Shown: positions 43,597 through 53,980, numbered from the stretch's first letter. The stretch: DNA of 64,000 nt from Axinella damicornis (GCA_963931865.1 OZ007513.1:6108808-6172807); one strand, 5' to 3'. The notes: a model not told the origin generated them from the sequence alone. A program made the numbers and translations.

Positions 43597-44267
43597 GGGA
43601 TGCTGGAAAACCCGGAACGGTCAGGAATGGAACGGAACGGAACGGAACCGGAAGTAGTAATTAATGTTTCCTCGTGTACTTTAGTTTGCTCAGTACCGTT
43701 TGGATTGTGAAATAGCCATTGCCTCCTGCAGGGAAGTCAGAGAACAGTTTAGTCTCGCGAGTTGGCTGGGTTGCACAGTATTTTGAAGCCACGAAGCGTT
43801 AGCGAGTTAGCCACGCGCGTCATAGTCTGTCCGGCATTCAACGACCTTAGGATCGATGACCTGAACAAGGCATTTGTTGCGGCCGGTACGTGCTAGGGAA
43901 GTCAGAGAGCTGGGCCAAGTGAGTGCGAGTAATCTATACTACAAAGAGCATCGAGCACTAATTATTCTACTGTCCTTGAGGCTCGCCCTCCGCTCTGCTT
44001 ACAAGCTTGACATAAACGCAACGCTAAGTACAGATCCAGTAGCGATAGAGACAGTACCTTTGTTGAAGCTACTTTAGGCCATACCAGGTCCCTGCCCACG
44101 AAACTCCTCCAGCAGCTGCCTGTAAGTGCTACATGCTATACACAAAACATCGATCCGAGTCGTTTATAATTCAGCTAAGTCGCAATGTTGATTATCGCTA
44201 TATAATTACTTCCGGTTCCGGTTCCGTTCCGTTCCGTTCCTTACCGTTCCGGGTTTTCCTGCATCCC
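43597..44267. mobile_element. 671-bp foldback element with GGAAC-rich arms and 8-bp target duplication
   Basis: GGGATGCTGGAAAACCCGGA ... TCCGGGTTTTCCTGCATCCC; arms carry (GGAAC)n. Direct repeat GAGCTGAT at both edges (43589-43596, 44268-44275). 8 bp suits hAT-like elements. Distinct from the 29038 family despite similar pentamer arms. Confidence 0.9.
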
Positions 44268-44330
44268 GAGCTGATAGAGAGTCTGCTGAAGTGTCCACGT
44301 GGTGAGAGTAAAGCAAGGCATGGAGCATCA

Positions 44331-44447
44331 TCCTAGCCTCATTCCCAGGCTCCTCCCCAGCTTAATGTCGCATACTGTACATAAAACGTTTTTGAACAGT
44401 ATGGGGCATACATGTAAAGCTGGGGAGGAGCCTGGGAACAAGGCTAA
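44331..44447. mobile_element. MITE, TAGCCTCA family
   Basis: TAGCCTCATTCCCAGGCTCC then TCCCCAGCTT ... AAGCTGGGGAGGAGCCTGGG then AACAAGGCTA. Confidence 0.9.
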
Positions 44448-44494
44448 GCTTACCTCACCAGGAGTGCAGGACAGGGGGTATACATGCACGTATA

Positions 44495-44562
44495 GTAGCC
44501 TCGTTCCTAGGGCTTCTCACCCTAGTGTTTGCGCTTGCAGTGAGGCCTGGGGACGAGGCTAT
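44495..44562. mobile_element. MITE, TAGCCTCG family
   Basis: TAGCCTCGTTCCTAGGGCTT ... GAGGCCTGGGGACGAGGCTA. Flanks match at 7 of 9. Confidence 0.85.
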
Positions 44563-44829
44563 ACATATAGTGTTTCTCTCAAAGTTGACAGGAAGGCTGG
44601 TAGGAGGAGGAAAGCCATAAATATGACCTCATCCAAGAACTTAATGCATTCCAATACTCACATCAAAGGATATTACAATGTACATGTAGGCCAGGAAAGG
44701 GGGGGGGGGGCTCCTTCAGACAAACAGTTTGGTGCCCTCCTTTGGAGAAACTCCACATGACTGCATGTGCATGCATGGCATGTGTACATCACACTTTCCC
44801 CAGCCCCCAAAATCATGTGGGGTTAGTCT

Positions 44830-45215
44830 GTAGCCTCGTTTCCCCACCACCAGTATTTCATCACCTCCAGTATGAAATACGGCTGGGGAAGGCCTGCGAG
44901 ATCTGGTCATGTGTGGTGCTATCAGGTTGACACAAGGTAGCCACACGGAGGGCGGTGCCCAATGAAGAATAACATCCTGTCTTGTACTGTCCGTCCAAAG
45001 GCTGGATATCAGAGCGTTCGCAAGGCAGACGATCTATACTGTGTTCATTGTTCACAACGCTGGGGACGGATCGACGTGAAACAGGTATTATAAACGGCTG
45101 GGCACCGCCCCTCGTGTTCTACCATCTGTCTACCTGACCTCACCGCACGTGAAGAAACTTGAGGACCATGTGGTATACAGCTCATTAGAGAGTGTCTCAG
45201 GCCTGGGCTGATAGC
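44830..45215. mobile_element. MITE family with CACCACCAGTA / GGCCTGNGAGATCTGGTCA, copy 1
   Basis: TAGCCTCGTTTCCCCACCAC, then GAAGGCCTGCGAGATCTGGT, then TCTTGTACTGTCCGNCCAAA, GGTATTATAANNGNTGGG and CTACCTGAC. A full second copy lies at 58918-59275. Confidence 0.8.
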
Positions 45216-45371
45216 TTATACGCAGCATATCTATACAACATCAAAACACAGACTAGATCTCCCTTGCCAAACTTAGAGACTATTCTTAGTGAAGGGGGAC
45301 CAAAAAGTGAGGTGCTGAAATGTTTGGAACATGTCTACTGAGACACTGTTTTCATACAGTATGCTGTCTGT

Positions 45372-45925
45372 AACTTACACTCTGCTTCAATGGATGTGAC
45401 CAACGAGGGCTGACCAACTATACTTCAACGGGGCACGACAGGCAGGGGCAACCAAATATACTTCAGTGGGAGGTTGGTAGACAAGAGTGACCATAGTATG
45501 AGGTACACAGACGAGGGCCTATACAACGAGGTTGACAGGCGAGGTGACCAACTATACATGTACTTCAATGGAGTATATATACTACGAGGTCTATAGACAA
45601 GGGTGACTGACACAGAGACTATGAGGTACACAGACGAGGGTGACCCATACTGCGAGGTTGACCAACTGTGCTCTATTTCCAGGCAAGAGTGGCCAGCTAT
45701 GGTGACCAAACATGAATAATCAATAAGTGTAAGGTTGATAGACCAACTATACTTCAAGGGAGTATACTAGGACGTTGATAGACAAGGGTGACCTCTACTA
45801 TGAGGCGGACAGGCAAGGGTGACCTACGTATACTACCAACGTTTCAATGGGGTTTACAGACAGGATGACAAAGTATTATTCCATGGAGTATACTACGTGG
45901 GGTTCAGTACTGCAGCTACTGCTCG
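45372..45925. repeat. Degenerate tandem repeat in KDM4 intron
   Basis: Recurring TATACTTCAATGGGGT / GAGGTTGACAGACGAGGGTG / ACCAACTATAC modules at about 40-60 bp; more copies at 46612-46690. The repeat-element copy at 46088-46596 splits the array. Confidence 0.85.
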
Positions 45926-46087
45926 ACATCACTGCTGATTCATCAATGACATGATGAGAGACTGTTAGTTCAAAGCTGAAACACATGGCATAAGCCTATT
46001 ATTCCCATATACACTTGATTACTCTCGCATTACCCTTGATGCTAGAGTTTAATAGGCCTCTTATTCCTAAAATTATGCTGGCATAAT

Positions 46088-46596
46088 AGGGGCAACCGCA
46101 CTCCTGGTAGCCGCGATGCAACCCGTTGCACTCGCCGTAGCGCAAGCTCATTTCGCTAAGTATTCCAATTAACGCACACGCCACGTGGCAACCACGCTCA
46201 GTCGATCGTGAGCAATGGCGACCAACAGGAAGACAAGACATTATTACAGCACTCACAACTTAGCCAGCACGGTGAGTTTCGGCATATAAGTGTTAGTGAA
46301 CGACAGCGATCACGGCCGTGTGGTCATAATCTTCGTGTGCCTTTCCTAAGAACGGTACTGCCACCGGAAGTCGAAGAGAGCGCTTGAGCAATGGCGGCCA
46401 ACGGTGAGACAAAAGCGCTCTTATCTCCACCACCAAGGTGAGTTTCAACACCAACTTTTTACATTCGGGTCAGGGCACGATAGCGGGTGTAGAAATTCTG
46501 TAGGCCAAGCCTAAGTACTCAAACATTATTTATATTATGTTGGATTATATTATATTATTTACGCGGCACAATTTTTCCCCTACCAGGAGTGTAATA
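46088..46596. mobile_element. Dispersed repeat with two ATG-plus-donor half units, copy 2
   Basis: Same structure as 34377-34918; ATG at about 46215 and 46391, each followed by GGTGAGTTT. It lacks an 18-bp internal duplication present in copy 1. Confidence 0.85.
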
Positions 46597-46765
46597 TTGC
46601 CACAAGCCTTATGAGGTTGATAGACAAGGTGACCAACTATGCTTCAGTAGAGTTCACAATGAGGGTGATCAACTATCCGTTGGAGTATACAACGAGGTTG
46701 ATGCAGTAAGCAATATGCCATGTGGTTGGTACTGTATGTGCACGCTACACATGTATACTCCTCAC

Positions 46766-46815
46766 CCTTGGCAAGCCTCTCCAACCTTGGGCCATTCTCT
46801 GGTGGGATTGCATAC
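46766..46815 (-). CDS. KDM4: KDM4 small exon
   Basis: Reads (W)YAIPPENGPRLERLAKG, the KDM4 motif after the HxE-bearing strand. Acceptor TTGTAG, donor GCCAAGG|GTGAGG leaving one base. Spliced directly to 43018 the frame is lost, so an exon of length 3n+1 must be missing. In the family that exon encodes about 50 residues, including two of the four zinc ligands. Confidence 0.9.
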
Positions 46816-46899
46816 CTACAAGTGAATGAAACAAAAGCAGTATAGATGCCACTGTAGGCAGTATAATAACATCGCATCCACATAGATGCATAATAGACA

Positions 46900-47058
46900 A
46901 CTGCCCCCCTCCTCCTCCTCCCTCCCCTCCCCCCTCCCTTACCCTCCTCCCTATCCTCCCCCTTCCCCACCCTCTCCCCTCCCTCCCTTTCTCCTCCCTC
47001 CCCTCCCCCCTCCCTCCTCTCCCCCCTCACTCCCTTCCCCCTTCCTCCCTTCCCCCTT
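46900..47058. repeat. Pyrimidine-rich low-complexity intron
   Basis: CCTCCTCCCTCCCC array next to the KDM4 exon donor. Confidence 0.9.
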
Positions 47059-47069
47059 CAAGCACTCAC

Positions 47070-47304
47070 CATTGTTTCGGAGCACCGAAGTGTAGGTAAT
47101 TGATGCTGTATAGGTCCATATCCTCAGTGTGCCAGGCAAAGCTGGTTTTCCACATCCCGAAGTAGAGGTACGCTGTGTTCACGCCAGGGATGTGCACCCC
47201 ATACTCCCGGGGTACTGTGTCCAGGATGGTGTTCAGACTGTTGATGTTCCATTCCCGTACACTCGGATCAGTGAGGGTCCCCGGGATGTCCGCACCGTAC
47301 TCAC
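47070..47304 (-). CDS. KDM4: KDM4 JmjC core exon (Fe(II)/2-oxoglutarate site)
   Basis: KDM4 demethylates tri- and dimethyl H3K9/H3K36 in the nucleus using Fe(II) and 2-oxoglutarate. This 235-bp exon reads [20 protein letters not shown], then [19 protein letters not shown], then [20 protein letters not shown]. It carries the H-x-E of the iron triad (FAWHTE), the Tyr/Trp pocket and the Lys (APKQW) that binds 2-oxoglutarate. Acceptor TTAATGCAG, donor CAATG|GTGAGT; phases 1 and 2 match neighbours on both sides. No frameshift in this exon. By sequence it would be catalytically competent if the rest of the gene were intact. Confidence 0.95.
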
Positions 47305-47309
47305 CTGCA

Positions 47310-48155
47310 TTAAGGAATGGATCAGCCTAATAGCAATGCTATCATACACTGTATTTGTAACTGTGTACATGTACATCCAGGTGTCTTAGTTCAGTTCCAA
47401 CATACTTATGTTTATTGAACAGGTGCACCTTTTGTTGTTGTTTACCAGTAAGTCCCGCCCCTTGGCTCCGCCCACATCCGGTTCTACAGGCGTGTCAGCG
47501 CACACCCTTCAGGGACATATACTGCCTGAGGCGGAGACTAAGACGCCAGAGCTCGGGCCTCAAATTTCGTACGTAGGTTAGGCCTGTGGGGGTTGTTCAT
47601 AAACCGGCGGGGGACGCGGGTAAGCCTTACCAAACAGCGAAAAAACCCGAAAGTCTGCCTCCACATCAGCCCAGAGCCATTGTAAACAAACTGTTTTGAC
47701 CGTTATTTCAGTAATGACAATAGACTGACAAGTCCCCCGTCGAATTCTACTTCAGTGTTCCTTGGAGCTTCTCTTGTGCCACATAACGCTACAATACAGG
47801 TGCGTTTTCATCTCCGCCTTCGCTCCAACACTTTCCATGTACACGATCGGCAGCATACAGTCTGAAGGTCAAGCATATACTGCCGTTCGAAATCCACACA
47901 GGAGCGGCACCACGGAGTCACACAAGCAACTACCAAAGGTATAGGCTACAACTAGCACAAAGCGAAGCTACAACTAGCACAAAGCGAAGCTACAACTATC
48001 ATCCATAGAGACACACTAGTAGACTATACTCTGCTGGTTTTGTTAGACCGCCATTATCTTTCTCCGTACACTAAATGATTATTTCCGCACACTAGCAATT
48101 ATTTCCGCACATTCTCCGTGTAACGTGCATTAGATTGATCCACGACTTAATACAC
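47310..48155. other. KDM4 intron
   Basis: CTACAACTAGCACAAAGCGA duplicated at about 47948-47990. No conserved exon. Confidence 0.4.
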
Positions 48156-48241
48156 CCGAGTACAGTGGCTGGTTGAAAGTCACATTCTTCCAGTATTTCC
48201 GTTCCAATTCTTCATTGTCCTTTGCCTTGGGAGGTTTGTAC
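48156..48241 (-). CDS. KDM4: KDM4 exon
   Basis: Acceptor GGTTGCTCAG, then YKPPKAKDNEELERKYWKN then VTFNQPLYSG, donor CTCGG|GTGTAT. It matches LERKYWKN.TF..P.YGAD of KDM4 proteins. Phases agree with both neighbours: AG|G from the 5' side and G|GT to the 47304 exon. Confidence 0.9.
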
Positions 48242-48517
48242 CTGAGCAACCAACAATCAGACACCAGGGACATTTGGATAACGGTAAGCAAAGACAAGGA
48301 CGCACAGTGAAGCTCCCTGGTCGGTTTATACCAACCCTGTGCTGGCACCAACCTATGTATACACTGTATGTTAACACCAACCTATATATGTGTCCATGCC
48401 TACTTGATGCCATCAACCCCTATGCTGACACCAACCATGTGTCTACTTGATGCTATCAGCCCATATGCTGACACCAACCTATGTGTATCAATATACTTGA
48501 AGCTACGCATGTGACAG

Positions 48518-48613
48518 CCTCTGCCCCAGGCTGAGAGAGCCTGGCACCGAGGCTATCCATGTGACCAGGTCTCCGTGTCTCCGCAAGCTGGTGTGAAGCT
48601 TGGGAACAAGGCT
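48518..48613. mobile_element. MITE ends, decayed TAGCCTCG family
   Basis: CTCTGCCCCAGGCTGAGAGA..CCTGGCACCGAGGCTA, then a second GAAGCTTGGGAACAAGGCT. Confidence 0.55.
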
Positions 48614-48666
48614 GAGTATATATATAAAGGCAGGCACGACTTACATACATGTACATGTAAACATAC

Positions 48667-48838
48667 CTGCCACTGTTGGCCATTTCTGAGAAATCATGGA
48701 AGCTGATGGCCTTCTTTTGGACGTTGTACACCTGCCCTGCTGCCCAGTCCCAAATTGGGAGATAGGTATGCGGCCGATGCGCATCGAGCCAATGTCATCG
48801 TACGACTTGCGTGGCCGCCACTCCTTCGGTGGAATCAC
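48667..48838 (-). pseudogene. KDM4: KDM4 exon with single-base frameshift
   Basis: Starts in phase 0 at acceptor TATAG: VIPPKEWRPRKSYDDIGSMR then IGRIPISQFGTGQQG. Then the frame changes (GGC AG|GTG TAC) and continues VYNVQ and KKAISFHDFSEMANSGR to donor GGCAG|GTATGT. The family reads ..PPKEW.PR..YDDI....I..P..Q...GQ.G...Q.N.QKK..... FR..ANS..Y. The length is 172 bp, and 173 is needed for the outgoing phase, so one base is missing at about 48736. The JmjN exon expected further 5' was not found before the GGTAC satellite. Confidence 0.85.
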
Positions 48839-48839
48839 C

Positions 48840-49620
48840 TATACAATGGACCAATATAATGTTAATGAAGACGGACAGTGTGCAACAACAAAGATATGCA
48901 CTCTAATTGAGCAATGATGAGCGAACCCTGCATAAGTTGCATGCAGAGGAGACAACAACAGATGTCCAGACTGTAACCTGGCACATGCAAATACAACGTA
49001 CAAAGCATTCCAATCCTAACTTCGATGGTGTGTGGACAAAGAAGAACTGGAAATGAAAGTGAGGTGGTACCAAAGGCACAGAACACCAAACAAGACCAGG
49101 AAGAAATGGTTGAAAAATTACACTCATGTGAAAATCTGTGGATCCATGTAGCTAGTGTTGACAATGCAGTACCATGTAGTTGGCTCAAGCAACGAGATGA
49201 AATCATTACAGGGAACTACACTGTATTATGATCTTGCTCACACTCATAAATACAAAGTATATCCCATTCTCTAATCAAAGTGGTTATTGGTCTGGCAGCA
49301 AGTAGGCCAATGGATAGGGTACTGCAGGCGCTCTAATAAAGGCGCCTTCAAGAAAAATTATTATCGGTGGAGGCGTCTTCAAGTTGCTGTGGAGTCTTGG
49401 GGGTGCCTTAATTAGAGCAACATTACAGCCGTCAGCGTCCGCGTGCTGATCAGTGTTCACCTGTACCTAACTTCCCGCTTCTATTGGGTGGTCTATTGGA
49501 CGCTTCAGCATTTGTGCTGCAAGGGGCTAAAGGATAGGCTGATGGAGCAGCGGAGTATGACAGTCTCCTGCACAGTGAGACCGGCCTTGTGAAATCCCTC
49601 TTACTGGAAGGCACCCCCCC
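48840..49620. other. No gene seen
   Basis: Expected location of the KDM4 JmjN exon on the minus strand, but none recognised. AGGCGCC motifs near 49340-49400. Confidence 0.4.
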
Positions 49621-49654
49621 AAAAAAGCTTGTCCCCAAAACTCTACTCTACCGT

Positions 49655-51487
49655 TTGGGACGGCACGGTACAGTACAGTACGGTACACGGTACGGAATGG
49701 TACGGTACGGTACGGTACGGTATGGTGCGGTACACGGTACGGTATGGTACAGTACGGTACACGGTACGGAACGGTACGGTACGCGATACGGTACGGCACG
49801 GTATAGCACATGGTACGGTACGGCAAGGTACGGTACAGTACACGGTACACGGTACGGTACGGTACACGGCACGGTATACGGTATGCGGAACGGCACATGG
49901 TACGGTACACCGTACGGTACACGGTATGCGGTACGGTACACAGTACGGTACTGTATGGTACAGCACACGGTATGGCACACGGTACGGCACACGGTACGGC
50001 ACACGGTATGGCACACGATACAGTACACGGTACGGTACACGGTACGATACACGCGGTACGGTACACGGTACGGTACACGGTACGATACACAATACGTACA
50101 CGGTACGGCACACGGTACGGCACACGGTACGGCACACGGTACGGCACACGGTACGATACACGTGGTACGGTACACGGTACGATACCCACGGTACAGTACA
50201 CGGTACGGTACACGGTACGGTACATAGTACGTACACGGTACGGCACACGGTACGGCACACGGTACGGCACACGGTACGGTACACGGTACGGTACACGGTA
50301 CGGTACACGGTACGGTACACGGTACGATACACGTGGTACTGTACACGGTACGATACCCACGGTACAGTACACGGTACGGTACACGGTACGGTACATAGTA
50401 CGTACACGGTACGGCACACGGTACGGCACACGGTACGGCACACGGTACGGTACACGGTACGGTACACGGTACGGTACACGGTACGGTACACGGTACGGTA
50501 CACGGTACGGTACACGGTACGGTACATGGTACAATACACGCGGTACGGTGCACGGTACGGTACACGGTACGGTACACGGTACGGTACACGGTACGGTACA
50601 CGGTACGGTACACGGTACGGTACACGGTACGGTACACGGTACGGTACACGGTACGGTACACGGTACGGTACACAGTACGGTACACAATACGTACACGGTA
50701 CGGAACACGGTACGGCACGGCACACGGTACGGCACACGGTACGGCACACGGTACGGCACACGGTACGATACACGTGGTACGGTACACGGTACGATACACG
50801 CGGTACAGTACACAGTACGGTACACGGTACGGTACACAGTACGTACATGGTACGGCACACTGTACGGCACACGGTACGGCACACGGTACAGTACACGGTA
50901 CGGTACACAGTACGGTACACGGTACGGTACACTGTACGGTACATGGTACGATACACGCGGTACGGTACACGGTACGGTACACGGTACGGTACAAGGTACG
51001 GTACATGGTACGATACACATGGTACGGTACACGGTACGGTACACAGTACGGTACACAGTACGTACATGGTACGGCACACGGTACGGCACACGGTACGGTA
51101 CGGCACACGGTACGGCACATGGTACGGCACACGGTACGGCACACGGTACGATACACGTGGTACGGTACACGGTACGATACACGCGGTACAGTACACGGTA
51201 CGGTACACGGTACGGTACACAGTACGTACATGGTACGGCACACGGTACGGCACACGGTACGGCACACGGTACAGTACACGGTACGGTACACGGTACGGTA
51301 CACGGTATGGTACACGGTACGGTACATGGTACAATACACGCGGTACGGTACACGGTACGGTACACGGTACGGTACATGGTACGATACACGCGGTACGGTA
51401 CACGGTACGGTACACGGTACGGTACACGGTACGGTACACGGTACAGTACATGGTACGATACACGCGGTACGGTACACGGTACGGTAA
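49655..51487. repeat. 1.8-kb GGTAC-derived satellite
   Basis: Starts as pure GGTAC pentamers (49690-49740) and becomes a 12-bp unit GGTACGGTACAC with GGCAC, GATAC and AGTAC variants. Higher-order repeats: a block with CACGTGGTAC..GATACCCACGGTACAG recurs at about 50157 and 50331 (174 bp apart). It lacks stop codons in several frames on both strands, giving frames of over 600 codons that are not genes. GTAC is self-complementary, so strands can fold on themselves. Confidence 0.97.
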
Positions 51488-51499
51488 ACTGCAAGATTT

Positions 51500-51960
51500 C
51501 ACACTATCGTGTAAATGGTGCGCGATTGCATCGATTCGCTTCAAGTGCTGCTTGCTGTTTGCATCCGCTTCTCAGCTGCTGGGGTCCGCTTCAGCTGCTG
51601 TCGCAATTGCGTCCTTTTCAACTGCTCCCCGATTGCATCCGCTTCGGCTGCTGCTCCCCGAAAGTGTCCGCTTCAACTGCAGCTTCCCGATTGCGTCCGC
51701 TTCGGCTGCTGCTACCCGATTGCGTCCGCTTCAACTGCTGCTCCGTGATTGCGTCCGCTTCGGCTGCTGCTCCCTGCCAGCTGTTCTGGAAGATTCCAGC
51801 CCATGCCCAATGTTCTCAAACATTCTTCGCAGAGTTCGAGGTTCAGTAAATTGAAGTACAAAAGTCATGCGTCACTAGTCTAGTCCCGCTCCACGAACAT
51901 CCCACTTCCGTCACGCACAGACAAACACACACACAAACACATAGCTAAAATCTTCATTGC
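51500..51960. mobile_element. Dispersed element with 29-bp internal repeats and heat-shock-element-like site, copy 1
   Basis: 29-bp units (GATTGCGTCCGCTTCGGCTG then CTGCTCCCC, with CGG/CAA/CAG variants), then TTCTGGAAGATTC (51784-51796), then TCAAACATTCTTCGCAGAGT, CATCACTAGTCTAGTCCC, CCACTTCCGT and ACACACA. The same order of parts recurs at 63285-63725. Confidence 0.85.
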
Positions 51961-52084
51961 CTACATTCACCGCTATATAGCTATTTACTTTTCAGAGAAG
52001 AAAGGTCTCCACACGTTGTGATAGTATTGCACGAAGCACTCAGAACTATAGGCATGGAAAATAAAACTTACCAACCAGTGATGT
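51961..52084. other. No gene seen
   Basis: Short unique sequence. Confidence 0.4.
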
Positions 52085-52160
52085 AGCCTCGTTCCAAGGC
52101 GCTCAGTAATTGGGGAGAAGAGCTTCTCTCCCAATTACTGAGCGCCTGGGAACGAGGCCA
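52085..52160. mobile_element. Perfect-arm MITE hairpin, TAGCCTCG family
   Basis: TAGCCTCGTTCCAAGGCGCT and CAGTAATTGGGAGAGAAG-type arms; the right end ..CGCCTGGGAACGAGGCCA lies 36 bp from the LRR exon-3 donor. Flanks match at 7 of 9. Confidence 0.9.
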
Positions 52161-52196
52161 CCTGTGATAACACCACCACATAAATCAGCAGCTCAC

Positions 52197-52283
52197 CTGC
52201 TAAGTTAGTAAGAGCCTGGATGCCAACCAGGGAATCTAACTGATTGTGGGACAGATCCAGCCATGTCAGTGTCTTGCAGCACA
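52197..52283 (-). CDS. LRR protein exon 3
   Basis: Acceptor CTCTTGTTGCAG, then VCCKTLTWLDLSHNQLDSLV then GIQALTNLA, donor TTAGCAG|GTGAGC. A clear LxWLDLSxNxLxxLxGIxxLxxL repeat; phases match exon 2. The next repeat exon was not found downstream. Confidence 0.85.
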
Positions 52284-52361
52284 CTGCAACAAGAGGAGAG
52301 ATGTTTCGGTAAGCATCTTTCTCCCATTGATTATATACGTCAATGGTCTTTCCCTCTGCAA

Positions 52362-52704
52362 AGTCTAGTTTCAGAACCAGACCCTTCGCACTGGGAGCAA
52401 GGAAGTGTCTGGGCACACGCTTAGATTCGAGTTGTCCCCAGGACGGAATGTTGACCTGATGAATTAGAATCGTTGATTGCAAATGACGTCATGCATGGAA
52501 TGCCTTTTCTCCAGGCTTCGGTGTCGCCAGCGACTAGATATGGCATCGCGTGTTTGACAAAAAGGCGAGGAAACGAGCAATCAATAGAGATTGTACCAGG
52601 GTTATCACTAATTACCCAGTCTAATCGCATTCCGTCAAGACAACTCAAATGTAGGCACGTGCCCAGACCCTTCCTCCTCCCTGTGTGAAAGTCTAGTTCC
52701 AAAT
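52362..52704. mobile_element. Decayed MITE, relative of 6442-6825
   Basis: TCTAGTTTCAGAACCAGACC ... GACCCTTCCTCCTCCCTGTG then TCTAGTTCCAAAT. Shares TCGAGTTGTCCCCAGGNCGG and TGACCTNANGAATNAGAANC internally with the intact copy. Sits between LRR exons 2 and 3. Confidence 0.85.
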
Positions 52705-52733
52705 AAGCTGTAGTAATAACCTCACATCCATAC

Positions 52734-52798
52734 CAAGTCTTCCCATGCTTTCAATGGAGTTTTTGGAGAGATTTAGCTTTGTCAGTTCAACACAGGGG
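52734..52798 (-). CDS. LRR protein exon 2
   Basis: Acceptor GATCCTCAG; reads (S)PCVELTKLNLSKNSIESMGR then L, donor CTTG|GTATGG. One LRR (LTKLNLSKNSIESM). Phase 2 in, phase 1 out, both consistent. Confidence 0.85.
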
Positions 52799-52916
52799 CT
52801 GAGGATCCGGAGATAGAAAGACACAACTAATAATCCCACTTCCAAAATTACGGAAACCACCACACAACCTGAGATCTTACACAAGAGTTACTCCCTTCCC
52901 GGACGCGTCCAACTAC

Positions 52917-52972
52917 CTTATATCCTTTCCCTCCGCCAGCTCACTGACAGCAACAAGCGCCACCTTCTCCAT
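52917..52972 (-). CDS. LRR protein exon 1 with start codon
   Basis: ATG at 52972 (context AGCAAGATGG) opens MEKVALVAVSELAEGKDI, donor GATATAAG|GTAGTT. Exons 1-3 together give about 69 residues, a short N-terminus then two and a half SDS22-like leucine-rich repeats. These form solenoids for protein binding; the closest group may be ciliary/centrosomal or PP1-regulator types, but I cannot tell which. No signal peptide. The rest of the gene should lie at lower coordinates, where the GGTAC satellite and KDM4 now are, so it is truncated or rearranged. Confidence 0.75.
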
Positions 52973-53280
52973 CTTGCTAGCTCACGATCGTACGACAAAC
53001 TACTATATAGCCTGAGGCTAACAAGCTACACGTGGAGGGGGGGGGGGACCCCTAGATTAATTTGTTGACCTTTCATCAAAGAGTTCAATTCGCGGCTGCA
53101 CAGCACAGTACAGGACAGCAGAAAGTAAGATTTCTTGAGTGAGATAAACAGATCCGAATACGTGTGTGTGAATTCCATGCACGTCTACATAGATACACAA
53201 TCTGCACATGTCACTAGTCTCGCGGGCTAGCCTCTCGCCACACCCACTACGGCTGTCACTGCTGAAGTTTTGAGCTTGAC

Positions 53281-53551
53281 GTAGTCTCGGTCCCAGACCC
53301 AACCAACCCCAGCACGGAGTCTCGTGGGCCAGACTCCCACACAGTAGTGGGTGTGGTGAGAGGCTGGCCCGTGAGACTAATATACACACTGGATGGTCTG
53401 AGAATAGTCTCGTGAGCCAGCCTCTCGCCACACCCACTACAGGGTCTGGCCCACGAGAGTAGTCTGGGTACAGGACTAGTCTGCCTAATGTGTTCCTCTC
53501 AAATCTCTTTCCTCTACACAGCTCCACCTCTGACCTGGGACCGAGACTATG
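53281..53551. mobile_element. TAGTCTCGGTCCCAGACC element, internally rearranged
   Basis: TAGTCTCGGTCCCAGACCCA then ACCAACCCCAGCACGGAG, and right end ACCTGGGACCGAGACTA. The left 40 bp match the ends of the 2.9-kb element at 35350. It holds repeated CCTCTCGCCACACCCACTAC hairpins. Confidence 0.75.
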
Positions 53552-53980
53552 TCAAGTTCATCAATGACATCATCTCAAACTGATACTATCCGTATATCGC
53601 CTACGTTCAATTTTCTACCACCCCAGCTTTCTACCCTCAACATCATGCACGTGAAAAAGCATACCTACAAGGCTATAGCAGAGGCTCCTAAGGTTATAAA
53701 CCCCGCTGCCGCGTTTACAGCATTTCACTGCTAGGGTCTGATGTAGTGCATGGAAGAGGAGAACTGAGTTGTCCTTTTCCCTGCATTCACATTGAAGTGG
53801 TAGTTGCTCTGAATGACGTTTCAGGGTTTTGAATGCCTGGGAATTAATGAGTCCTTGATGTCAGTTTGTAAATCTGTCCATATATCTTTTGTGCTGGTTT
53901 TTTTTCTAAGTGCTATGTACATGTGTGCTGGATGCAGTACTAAAGGATGCTGCATATACCTAAGCTTTTTCATGACTGTG
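53552..53980. other. No gene seen
   Basis: Unique sequence. Confidence 0.35.

Noticed and set aside
43874..44130. Exon (VPAHETPPAA) ending CTGCCT|GTAAGT inside the 43597 foldback element
   Set aside because: Donor-like site only; it lies in a transposon core without a clear acceptor or homology.
49527..51854. Open frames of 600-740 codons on both strands
   Set aside because: They are translations of the GGTAC satellite (RYGT / TVRY / VPCT repeats). Long frames exist on both strands because the unit lacks stops, so they carry no evidence of coding.
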